Assembly (NCBI GenBank): GCA_017871115.1
Contig: JAFCIZ010000006.1
Span: 496,001-560,000 of the forward strand
DNA from: Cunninghamella blakesleeana
Taxonomy: Eukaryota > Mucoromycota > Mucoromycetes > Mucorales > Cunninghamellaceae
Reading direction: 5' to 3'
Length of the DNA: 64,000 nucleotides
A program made the translations under genes and the position numbers. The notes beneath the pieces are model-generated. The model did no database searches, was not told the DNA's origin, and was given only the letters and a program-made list of their open reading frames with translations. This document shows positions 24,987 to 35,131 of this stretch, piece after piece. Numbering within the stretch: the stretch's first letter is position 1; every line of letters starts with the position of its first letter.

Positions 24987-26420
24987 ATGGAAAGATTACC
25001 AGAAGAAATAATAGAAATGATCATTGCTCTCTCCGAACCTTACTTCTGTTATGTTTTAGGAAGAGAACCTGATGAAGAGATGTTATTTTTGGAAGGAGGC
25101 ATTATGATTGTTCTCGGTCAAGTACTAAAGAGAGGAGCCGATATAAAAACCCTCATGTTCATGAAAAAATTCATCCCTGCTGATTTAGCTATATGGAAAG
25201 CTATACATTGTACAATGGATCCTAAGATCATTACCAGAGTATGTCTTATATGGAACAGTTGGGAATCGAGTGGTGGTTACGAAGAATCAGCCAACAAGAG
25301 ATTCATATGGGGTATAAATCATATTGAATGTGTAGGGAAAGATAATCCATGGTTTATGAACAAGATATACTATAAGATGGGAATGATAGATAAATTAGAC
25401 TTAACAATTGAAAATCCTCTTGGTAGAATATCTCTGAAAGACGCAGTTGCATATTTAACACCTGATGACCTCTACTTGAAATTTACAGAATGTGACACTG
25501 ATCGCAAGATATCATATTTTGCACATAAGGGGGATGTATCTAAGTTAGAGGAATTATTGAAAGAAAAATTAGATGAAGAATACAGAATACGTAGAGAGAT
25601 AAATGAAAGTCGGAGAAGGGAAAGAGGAAGAGGAAGAGGAAGAGGAAGAGAAAGAAGTATAAGCCCTCTTTATTTAGGTCCAGAATGGAATCCGCAATTC
25701 CTAACTAGTATAGTATGGGCGTTAGCAGGATGCCATGGTGATACAAAGAAGGCTTTATATATAGGAGAGAAGTATAAAAAGCATACTACTGCGGAAGATT
25801 CAGACTACTATTCAAGTCTTAATATTATAGTAAATCTTCATGCATTTGATGGTCTTGATCATTTGGATATGACAGAAGAAAGAAGGAATCTATGCAAGGC
25901 CGTATTTAATGTAGATGGATGTGATAGGAGTTTAATAGAAGACCCAAATAATAAATATGAAATCTTATCTATACTCTACGAAACAGGGTTATATGACGAC
26001 GAACTTAATTCAGAGCTTCAGGATTACGTACAAGGCATTATTGGATTTGAAGGACTCAATCATCTCCATAGCAGACTCCAAGATGATTATTGGGTAGGGA
26101 CATGTAATTGTTTTGAAAGAAAAGTGACAGAAAAGGAATATATAGATATGTCCAATAAATGCTATGACTATAATCATATAGCTTGCAACCATATATGTAT
26201 TAGTTTTGATAAATACAATAGAAGAGTGTATTATTCTAATGAAATGCGTGGCAATTCGATTGAAGAGATACAATGCATTGTAGCTCATATTATGAGATTT
26301 GGAGATGAAATAAAGAATATTGACGAGGACATTATATACAATAATACATACGATGTAACTGATCCTGATGTAGTAGCTGACCCTTACGTAGTAGCTGAAT
26401 GGGGGGCTACTTGGCCATAA
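24987..26420 (+). CDS. Orphan intronless protein with F-box-like start
   Basis: Single exon, 477 residues; I recognise no full-length family. The start MERLPEEIIEMII resembles the beginning of an F-box or related LPxEI helix motif, and a stretch near residue 178 (FAHKGDVSKLEELLKE) resembles one ankyrin-type helix pair. Both are weak. Residues 205-222 are an Arg/Gly/Glu tract encoded by repeated GGAAGA units. The C-terminus has a small repeat (DPDVVADPYVVAEW). Acidic, Tyr-, Cys- and Asp-rich composition, full codon use and lack of Asn/Ser runs set it apart from neighbouring proteins. It has no intron where most genes here have several, is followed about 300 bp downstream by a run of 39 A, and adjoins a repeat-rich region. 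A lineage-specific expanded family or a retrocopy are options. Confidence 0.6.
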   Translation: MERLPEEIIEMIIALSEPYFCYVLGREPDEEMLFLEGGIMIVLGQVLKRGADIKTLMFMKKFIPADLAIWKAIHCTMDPKIITRVCLIWNSWESSGGYEESANKRFIWGINHIECVGKDNPWFMNKIYYKMGMIDKLDLTIENPLGRISLKDAVAYLTPDDLYLKFTECDTDRKISYFAHKGDVSKLEELLKEKLDEEYRIRREINESRRRERGRGRGRGRERSISPLYLGPEWNPQFLTSIVWALAGCHGDTKKALYIGEKYKKHTTAEDSDYYSSLNIIVNLHAFDGLDHLDMTEERRNLCKAVFNVDGCDRSLIEDPNNKYEILSILYETGLYDDELNSELQDYVQGIIGFEGLNHLHSRLQDDYWVGTCNCFERKVTEKEYIDMSNKCYDYNHIACNHICISFDKYNRRVYYSNEMRGNSIEEIQCIVAHIMRFGDEIKNIDEDIIYNNTYDVTDPDVVADPYVVAEWGATWP

Positions 26421-26716
26421 ACTATTTATTTTTTACCATGTTATATATCTCGCCTCATATATTTTCTTCCTCAATGCTATCCCATTACATTTTCTGTCCA
26501 TCATTACTTTTAAAAAACTCGTTATTATAATCATAAATTTTTTATATACTCATATAGCTATTTTTAGTACTGTTATTAAATATATGTATATATATTAATA
26601 TTAATAAAATAGTTTTTGTTTATAAATTAAATATAAACAATAGTATTTATAATGGAAAGAATTATAGAGTATAATTAAAAAATAAAATAATAAGTTATTG
26701 GCAATGCATGTTTATT

Positions 26717-26718
<2 letters not shown>

Positions 26719-26757
<39 letters not shown>
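26719..26757 (+). repeat. 39-bp poly(A) tract
   Basis: Uninterrupted run of 39 A, the longest homopolymer noticed in the window. It is preceded by GCAAT-GCATGTTT-ATTGC, which can form a 5-bp stem (26701-26718), and by AATAAAATAATAAG (from about 26680). It lies 300 bp after the stop of the intronless orphan gene on the same strand. Confidence 0.9.
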
Positions 26758-26761
<4 letters not shown>

Positions 26762-26927
26762 ATAATTGGAAAGAGTTGATTAAATCAAAATATAATAATA
26801 AAACTTTAATATTAGTTATATATATATATATATATTCTGTTTTTTCTTTTGTTTTAATCAGCGTGAAAAGAAATAGATAATTAAAAATTCACCAAACTAA
26901 TCTTCTGTTATCGTTGTTCTTTTTACT

Positions 26928-27310
26928 TACATTTTATTATGTCTCTACTCTCTTACTATTCGTACCAGCTTTTTTTAATTAATAAAACGATATTAAAGTA
27001 ATATATATACTTTTATGTTTATTAAGGAGCTATTACCATAATTGATAATCAAATTACTAATACCTTTTTTTTTCTGATTTTATTTTTTCTACTTCTTTAT
27101 ATGTTTATGGTAATGTATTTATTATATTCATGTTATTTTTATAAATTCATTAGTTATTATAATTTATTATACATTAAGTTTATCATTTTATATTTTAGGT
27201 ATAGTTTATTTAACAAATAAGTTTATGCGTTTGATTGACGTGATCAAGACTAATGGAACTCAGCATTTTAACCTTGCGGGGTTTTAAAATAAATATAAAA
27301 TTGTTCAAAC
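26928..27310 (+). repeat. Diverged direct repeat, copy B
   Basis: Collinear with 20177-20625 in the same orientation; see copy A for shared blocks. The copy lies between the A39 tract and the compositional island. No flanking duplication could be defined by eye. Confidence 0.5.
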
Positions 27311-27770
27311 TGCATTAATATGTGGCATATAATATTATTTTTATTTTTTAAAAAAAAAAGCATTGCTTTGTTTATTTCTTTTTTTAATGATATTTGAAAT
27401 CATATATATTTAGAAAAAAGAGTTTTACTACATAAACATTAGGAAATGTTTTTTTTTGAAACAATAAAATGAAGTATGCACATTACATATATATTTATTT
27501 CTTTGTAAATAACTTTTTAGGTGTATGACTTTTAACTATATGCTTTATGTATATCAATAAATGATTTAATAAATTTATTGAATAAATAAAATAAATGCTG
27601 TTTAAATCAGTTATTTTTTTTTTTTTTTTTTTTTTGTTTTTTATCTTATAGATTAATATCCTACACAAAGATAAAAGAGGTGAAAATCCTAACCAAAATT
27701 TTGGTTCGACATTGAGAAGAGAACTCAATAGTGTGGTCAATTCCACTAAAAACACCCCTTCATTTCTTAC

Positions 27771-27960
27771 TTTCCTATCACGCCTCGTTAAACCACTACA
27801 TATGTAAAGTAGCAACTATGGTAAGGAAACTGAAGTATAAAAAAAAAGTTTATAAAATTTACTTGCAAGACAGATAATATGGCACCGCTAATTCCCATCG
27901 CGCCACGTTAAAACCAGCTATAGATACTGATTAACTATTGGTAGGGAAATGGTTATACAC
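27771..27960 (+). repeat. Tandem duplication, 120-bp offset
   Basis: CGCCTCGTTAAACCACTA at 27781 recurs as CGCCACGTTAAAACCAGCTA at 27901, exactly 120 bp later. The match continues through TTTCCTATCA/TTCCCATCG before it and CTATGGTAAGGAAACTG/CTATTGGTAGGGAAATGG after it. Identity is imperfect, so the duplication is old. Confidence 0.6.
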
Positions 27961-28145
27961 ACCGGGTACTATATCTTTTTTGTCAAGAGAGCAAATAATT
28001 ATAAACATAAGAATAAAAGTAGCCAAACCACCTTAAGTAAAAAAGAACCATGTTAAATAAGAAAAACCAAGCATCTAAAATAATTAAAAAAAGAGCACTA
28101 CTCTGAGTGATAAATAGTCAATTCTATAAATATAAAAAAAAAAAT

Positions 28146-28350
28146 ACCTTGAACGGGAAAGGATATCTTGAATAAAAAAAATACCAACACCGCAAGTTAA
28201 ATCTGATCATTATCTTGAATAAAACCAAGTCACCATTTTCAATAAAATAAGATCAATACCGTGAATAAACTAATTCATCATCTTGAAGAAGAAGAAGAGA
28301 CCACCTTCTTGAATATTAATAAGTCAACTGTCTTGAATATCAAATAGTCA
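28146..28350 (+). repeat. Degenerate minisatellite, 24-27 bp unit
   Basis: About seven or eight imperfect units share a core like CTTGAATAxxAAxAAGTCA. Core starts are seen near 28148, 28168, 28213, 28262, 28279, 28307 and 28333. One unit has expanded into GAA repeats. Units are too diverged and their spacing too irregular for a CRISPR-like or recently amplified array. Confidence 0.5.
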
Positions 28351-29400
28351 CTATGTTCTGATCGTACAATCATTTATTTCCTCTTCGACTCCCCAGATAT
28401 CTTTGCGGGTTATGCACAAAGAAATCCCGAAAAGCCAACTCGGTCGAGTTCAGTTACCTTCAAGCATAATTGCCGCCATACAACGGTAAAAAACTTTCAC
28501 CAGGCCAAACCAATATATAAATCGTAATCCCGCAACAATGACTTTAAATAAAAAACAAATCCAACCAAACGGACTGCAAGACTGAACTCCGGAACTCGAG
28601 TTATCATGCTTGAACCTTTCTGTGCAATGCCATCCACCGTTTAGGATAGTGCGAGAAAACCAAGTATCCACAACCAATACTTATACACGGCTCCCACTGC
28701 GTCGAATTCAACAAGCCTCGTATAGGTCCCTGGTCATGCAGTAAGTTTTATTTTAAATCCAAGTAATTGTCAATAAGGAATTAAGGAAGAGGGATAAAAG
28801 GGTATGTAGATCCATAGTATTGGCCCCAGAATCATCATTGAATAAAAAAATAACCATAAGACCATAAACCTATATTGAATTAACTCAAAGATAAATGTAT
28901 ACATGTATATATTAGATTCAATATACTATACTATTCTATATATATGTACCATTAATAGCACAATAAAAAAAGTTTACCTTAAGAGAAATTACTACCGAGA
29001 ATAATTAAAGGTGTTTATGAGGAATTGTTAGTAAAAAGTTGTATTAAAAATTACAAAAGACAACCTTTAAGGACTATAAGAGACAGTTGCTAAAATAACA
29101 AAGGTTATTGTCAAGAATAAATAGTAAAAGGCCAGCACCAGCAAACATAAATGGTAACCACGAACAAGGAAGTATAAAAGCTCTTTAGAAATCATAAGAG
29201 ATCAATCAGGAATCATAAACAATAAAATGTCCAATAGATCTATTTTGTTAATTTAAAGAAATATATTTATAAATTAGTTTCATTAAACACCAACAAAAAT
29301 AATATTTTTAGCATAAAAGAAAGCCTCGTGCTTACTAAGGATCAAGAAAACACCGCCAGAAGAAAGTCAAGTAAAAATAAAATAAATCTATTTTATTAAT

Positions 29401-30272
29401 TCAAAAAAAAAAATATAAATTAGATTATCATACTACAATATAAGCACAAATATACGTATATAATAATAAAAGTAATATTTACTATAAAACAAGTAATCCC
29501 CAATATATAAAAGTAATTGAAAAAAAAAAAAAATGAAATAAAAAAAAAAATGAAAGAGGGAGCAAAAAAAAATTCAGCCTTTTTATAGTTTTTTTTTTTG
29601 GCCTAATTTTTTTTTCACCGCTTTATTTTATACTCTATGCTTTATTATTTTATTTTAAGGCATTATTACTACTTAATTGCTGGAAAGAAAACAACAAAGG
29701 TATATTTAAAATGACATTTAATATATGGCAACTAAGAATGGACTATTGGTAAATAGAAAATAACTATATATTATACGTGTTTGTTCATATGAGCTTTATT
29801 TTAAATTTATAAAATATTCATACGTAGTATTATGCAATTTTCTAATTGATATAATCTTCTTTTTTTTATTACTAAATGTTAGTTAATTTATATTTACTAT
29901 GCTTTTAAGTATATGATTATTTGTATAGTAACGATAGTAATAATAAAATAATAGTAATAAAATTATATGCATATATGATTTTTTAAAAAATCCGAACGAA
30001 TGTTTTTTATATGCAAATCAAAAAAATGTCATCTTGAGCCACTAATTGATTAAAGTTTAAAAAAATTCACATATTTGTATTTTATGTTTTATGTAAATAA
30101 ATAAATGGTAGAGCAGATTTTTATTTTTTATTTTTATATAAATGTTTTTACAAAAATATATGAATATTAATATTTATTCTAAATTCATAATGTTAATTAT
30201 GGGATAAAAAATAATAGAGAAAAAAATAACACGTAAATGAATGTGCTTATTTTGTTTCTTTTTTTTTGGTAT
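29401..30272. other. AT-rich intergenic region downstream of acyl-CoA synthetase
   Basis: About 870 bp of ordinary AT-rich spacer with A-runs near 29520-29570 and T-runs near 29590. It probably includes the 3' UTR of the minus-strand acyl-CoA synthetase. No gene is visible. Confidence 0.5.
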
Positions 30273-32997
30273 TTATAATTTAGATTTTTCAGGAACACTG
30301 TTAAGAGCTTCATATAAAGCATTGATTTGAGCTTCAAAGTGCTTCTTGGCTTGAGGACGTTTGACTTTGAAAGTAGGAGTTAAAAGATCATTTTCCATAG
30401 AGAAAGGTTCTGTTTCTAAATAGAGAGCCTTGACTTGTTCAAAGCCATTTAAGCCAGCCTTTTTACCAACTTGGGTTAAGCGATCTAAAATAATCTTATT
30501 TACTTCAGGGTTTTTACATAATTCTTGATAAGAAAGCTTTTGGGCACCGAGTTTAGGGGATCGGCTGGCAATGAAAGCAGGTAAAGTTTCAGGATCAGGA
30601 ACAATGATACCAACTAAAGAACTTTGGAAGGAATCGCCATATACAAAACATTGTGCAATAACGCCTTCTTTAGCATAGATGTTTTCAATCTTTTCAGGAG
30701 CAATGTATTCACCTTGGGCCAATTTGAAAATATTTTTCTTACGATCAATAATGACAATACAACCACGTTCATTTACTAAACCAATATCACCTAATAAATA
30801 GAGAAATACATAAAAATATATATGCATATATTAAAATTTAACATTCTATCCGTACGTTTTAAATGTTTTCTCATTAATTTTCCTTTTTCCTATTTTATTA
30901 TTTTATTTTAATTACCAGTATGGAACCATCCTTCATCATCAATAGCTTCACGAGTTTTTTCTTCATCCTTGAAATAACCTTTGAAGATATTAGGACCACG
31001 AATGCAGATTTCACCACGAGGTAAAGGATCAGTAGATAAGTAATTCATTTCAGGTACATCAACTAACATAACTTCATTGTTAGGGAAAGGAGCACCAATG
31101 TGTCCAGCAAGATTTTCTCCAGCATAATGGATTGTGGAAGCAGCACAAGTTTCGGTGGCACCGTAACCTAAAAAACAAAGATATAAATATAGTTATAAAT
31201 ATAATTAGGTTACCTATAAGATTCTTCATATTCTTTTTCCATCTTAGAAAATTCTTATTATTATTATTATTTAAAATTATTAATTATAATTTTTACCTTC
31301 ACGAATATCACAACAGAAAGCAACACGAAGGAATTGCATAATATCTTTACCAATAGGGGCAGAACCAGTGATCATTATACGCATATTACCACCCAATACC
31401 TTCTTTACTTTATTGAATACCAATCTATCCCAAACAGGATGAGTATAACCTTTACCATTTTGTAAGTTTTCTAATTTCACAGCAATACCACGACGAGATA
31501 AGGCACCAACAGCACCAGGTGCTTGGATGGTACTAGCAGCTACTTTAGCATAAATACGATTCAAAAGACGTGGGACAGTAGCCATAATGGTAGGTTTAAG
31601 TTCTTGAATATCTTCGACTAATAATAACATATCACCACCGAAATAACCAATGCGACTACCACAGGCAATAGCAGTGGCATCACAAACACGACCGAAAATA
31701 TGAGCTAAAGGAAGATAGGAAATATTGATATCATTTACAGTGCCGCTGGTATTAAAGTGACTACCAGTGATAGCGGCTACAAAGTTTCTATGAGTTAACA
31801 TGGCACCCTAATTTATCATTACATAAAAATAAAAAAATAAAGTTTAGATCTTTTTTTAAACTCTTTACCCCGCGCTTATAATAAAAAACCATGTGAATTT
31901 TTTATTTCATTTATTTTAACTTGATCCATTTATTTTTATTTTATTTTGTTTTATTTTGTTTTATTTATTATTACCTTTGGATTACCAGTTGTACCACTAG
32001 TATACATAATACAAGCTAAATCATCAGGTTGAGGAAGGTTATGAGGAATTCTATTCTTTTGACCAACAAGTTCCAAAGATTTCATATCTGTCAAATAAAT
32101 ACCCTTTTCAGCAGCCCAAGCTTTTACAAGAGCACTCTTGGAAACAGTACCAGGGCCTAATTTACCTTCGTCTTCAATAGAATCCATAGAAATAACAACC
32201 TTTAAGTTAGGTAATTTTTCTTTTTGTTTTAAAAGGTCAGCAATATGATCACCGGAACAAACGATAACTTCGGTTTCAGAGTGGTTTACAACATATTCAA
32301 CAGAATCAGGACCAAGAGTATCATAAAGAGCAATGATATATAAACTGTAAGCAGCACAGGCCATATCAGTGATAAACCATTCAGGACGATTGATAGCCCA
32401 GATACCAATAGGAACATTGCTTGTACCAGAGTGAAGGTCCAATTTGACTTTATTTTGAATTAAATCAATTAAACCTGATCCAAAGTTGGTAATGCGATGG
32501 CTTACTTCACGATAAGTTTCCCATACATAAGGTCCACGTGTACCATCGGCTTTAATAGAACGATGACCTAAACAAGGACGATCTTTAGAAAGCTTATAAC
32601 CTATTAGTTTTTTTTTAAAAAAAAGAAAAAGATAAAAAGAAAATGTTTATTTAACCAATTGTTATATTTTTATTTTTAAAAGAAATACGCAGACGCACAC
32701 ATTCTTTTTCTATACATAATAAAAAAAACTTACCACATTCAAAAATATCATACATAGTCTTTACTTTGGGATTGAAAGATTCAGTTATTTCAGTTTTAAC
32801 TGCATTACGATAGATAGCTAAAGTAAAAACAAAATATAATAATATACAATATACAGATTATTAGCTTCCCTTCTAAAATAAAGTTTTCACTTTTTTCCCT
32901 ATTCATTTTAAAAAAAACTAAAGTTGTGTGTGTTACCAGAACGTCCAGGTTGCTTTGAATTGGGAACGACGTATGTTTGTTTATTTAAATTAACCAT
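30273..32997 (-). CDS. Long-chain fatty acid-CoA ligase (ACSL/FAA family)
   Basis: Six exons on the minus strand: 32997-32937, 32817-32734, 32600-31975, 31807-31297, 31167-30916, 30790-30273. They sum to 2052 bases and 683 residues, the usual length of the family. The enzyme activates long-chain fatty acids to acyl-CoA with ATP, at ER, peroxisome or lipid droplet. Motifs are the AMP-binding P-loop [11 protein letters not shown] (spliced at its end), the GYGATET adenine motif (across an intron), GWFHTGDIG, and [21 protein letters not shown], which is the fatty acyl-CoA synthetase signature plus the LAQGEY gate of the long-chain subclass. The C-terminal [12 protein letters not shown] carries the catalytic Lys region. 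The start Met gives a short polar N-terminus without a clear targeting signal. The coding part is noticeably richer in GC, in line with high expression. Confidence 0.95.
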
Positions 32998-33867
32998 AGT
33001 TGATTTATATTGAATTTTTTTTACTTTAAAAAATAAAAAATTAGAAAGAAAAAAAAAAGATAAAATAAAATATAATAGAAAAAAGAAAATAAATATTTTT
33101 GCTGAACTAGAAAAATTAAAAAAGGAAAAAACGATACACCAATTTTTTTAATTTGTCTTTGTAAGCTACAACGCTTGTAAAAATTGCGGGGAATGAATCT
33201 CCGACATCAACACATAATATTCTATTATTTTTTTTTCCTATTTTATAGTGAAAAATGATTATTTTTTATCACAAGTTTCATAAAAATAATAATTGATGAG
33301 AAAAAAAAAAAGTTACTATTATTGTTTTATTTTAATAATAATGCTATTTATCATATGTATTTTGTATAGATGATTTTTTTTATTCTATTGAAAAAAAGGA
33401 ATATGTATCTAATACTAATTTATAATTGGATATGTACTAACCAATATTACAAGGATGTAATAGTAATTATTCGGGAAATAAACTACCCGGATAAAACCTT
33501 TTAGCTATTGCTGACATGTAGGCTTTTTTTAATAATAATATAAAATAAAAAAAATTCGTCATGGCTATTGTTTTTTGTAAGCTTATCATATATATATCGA
33601 ACTCCCGAAAGTATTTCTAATAAAATATAATCTAAAATAAATATATTTATTTATTAAAATAGAATATAGATTATTTATAAACTCTTTTTTTACTTGATTA
33701 ATGCAAAAATTATATAACGATTATTAATAGTCTTAATATCAATTCATTTTATTTTAAAAATTGATATACGAGAAAAAAAAAGAAAGTGGAATTAAAACAA
33801 CAGTAATAATAATAATAATAATAATAAAGGTATGTATATTAAAACCATCATTTTTTTATTAGCCTAA
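32998..33867. other. Intergenic region upstream of acyl-CoA synthetase
   Basis: An 870 bp spacer. The acyl-CoA synthetase promoter should lie at 32998-33300, where a patch of mixed composition (TGCGGGGAATGAATCTCCG, 33185-33203) stands out and contains a GGAGATTCAT/ATGAATCTCC palindrome-like half. A second hairpin-like CGGGAAATAAACTACCCG is at 33473-33490. The remainder is the 3' side of cyanase. Confidence 0.4.
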
Positions 33868-34935
33868 TCACCATTTTTTATAAGGTAAGAATTTTCCTTC
33901 CAATGTAAGTTTCACTCGATCTCCGTTAGGATCTTCTACCTAATAATACACGAAAATCACACATGTGTTCAAAACAAATAATATGTTTACAATCACAGCT
34001 TGCCTTATATATATTTCTTATCAATTTAAAAAATATTCAATCTATTATTTTTCCTTACCTTATCAACCTTGGCTGTGAAATCTATAGCAGACATAATTCC
34101 ATCTCCGAACTATTTTTTTTTAGAATATTGTATTAAAAAGACGTTTATGTGAATTAAAAAAAATAATGATCCTTTTAAAAATATAGTATTTCCCATTTTA
34201 TTTTATTATTATTATCTTACCTTTTCATGAATGATTGCTTTTAATGGATATCCAAATACTTGAACTATTTCATATAACCGGTAAATAAGTGGATCACTTG
34301 GTGGTGATGATATTAATCCTCCACGATCAGGATAAAATTGTGGACCATATTGTTCAATTAGATGTGATAATGGAATATTAAGGCATTTAGAAAGTTTTTC
34401 TAATTCTTCTGGTGTTGGCTTTGCCTATATTTATATACAATAAAATAAATAAGGCAGATGATAAATGAATAACTGTTCCATTTTACTATCTCATTCATTT
34501 CCTTTTTGCTACTTTATTTATTTTTATTTTAATGCTTTTTGTTATTTTTCATTTACCTGTCCGTAAAATAAAGCTGCAACATAAACTTCATCTCGTCCAA
34601 GAACTTTACCTATATCTTCAAAACTATATATATATTTAATAAACTATTTCTCTTTTATTGTTATTTTTATTATTTTTTTAGTCATTCATTTTTTTTTTTT
34701 TTTTTTCAAAAAAAATAAAAATATAATAATAGTAATAATACGTAATGTTTATATACCTTTTTTTTCTTTCTGCTTTAGCTTGGAATAAACGCGACTGTAA
34801 AGAAGTTAATTTAATGTTATGTGACTATGTATAAAATAAAACAATAAATGAAAAAGTGACAAATAAAGCAATTAAATAACTATTATTTATGACTATAAAA
34901 AAAGAAAAAAAGAAAAGATGGCTACTTACAGACAT
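33868..34935 (-). CDS. cynS: Cyanate hydratase (cyanase)
   Basis: Six exons on the minus strand: 34935-34930, 34794-34757, 34623-34557, 34424-34221, 34109-34059, 33939-33868. They sum to 438 bases and 145 residues. Cyanase converts cyanate and bicarbonate to ammonia and CO2, working as a decamer. All three catalytic residues are present, Arg86, Glu89 (in IYRLYEIVQVFGYP) and Ser112 (in GDGIMSAIDF), with exactly the spacing of the bacterial Arg96/Glu99/Ser122. The C-terminus GDRVKLTLEGKFLPYKKW is typical. The first exon codes only Met-Ser, followed by GTAAGT. The next exon adds the SRLFQAKAERK helix, which is normal for the N-terminal domain. The FAHD1-like gene ends 196 bp upstream on the same strand. 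Confidence 0.95.
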
Positions 34936-35131
34936 TATATAGTATAATAAATAAAAACAATAATAATATATAAAAAAAAGAAAAGTGAAAGAGAAGAAAA
35001 AAAAAATGGGAGGCCGTGTGAGAAAATAAATATTTGTTGGATAATGCAACCTATTTTTTTTAAATTCAGTGTGACATATATTTTTATTTTTGGGTGGATC
35101 AATATATCATTTTTTATTTTGTTAATAAAAA

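Larger units (their letters stand above)
26421..27640. other. Intergenic region with A39 tract and repeat copy B
   Basis: AT-rich DNA after the orphan gene. It includes the 39-A run and the second copy of the diverged direct repeat, both listed separately. The small plus-strand frame at 26698-26880 is a reading of the A-run and has no support. Confidence 0.5.
27640..29400. repeat. Repeat-rich island of unusual composition
   Basis: The block differs from all surrounding DNA by fewer A/T runs, more CC/GG/CG steps and many short imperfect repeats. It includes a 120-bp tandem duplication (27771-27960), a degenerate 24-27 bp minisatellite (28146-28350), and a GC-richer core (28370-28740) with a perfect 6+2+6 inverted repeat AACTCG/CGAGTT at 28437-28450. 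A second degenerate zone follows at 28980-29230, with AATCATAA and AAGAATAAAT themes. A minus frame at 28450-28677 lacks an ATG start. No recognisable transposase or reverse transcriptase motif is seen. A decayed mobile element is likely but unproven. Confidence 0.5.

Noticed and set aside
27700..27720. tRNA gene, from a GGTTCGA box
   Set aside because: The box is not followed by a matching acceptor stem, no A box lies at the right distance, and no cloverleaf can be folded. A similar GGTTCGAATG near 12395 is inside the RIC8 coding sequence.
27495..27815. Minus-strand gene of 106 residues
   Set aside because: The frame runs through a long A/T homopolymer and the 120-bp duplicated segment; no conserved pattern.
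28146..28350. CRISPR-like array
   Set aside because: The genome is eukaryotic, units are strongly diverged and there are no regular spacers.
28450..28677. 75-residue minus-strand gene
   Set aside because: The frame has no ATG (it starts at TTG after an in-frame stop) and lies in a repeat island. Kept only as an observation.
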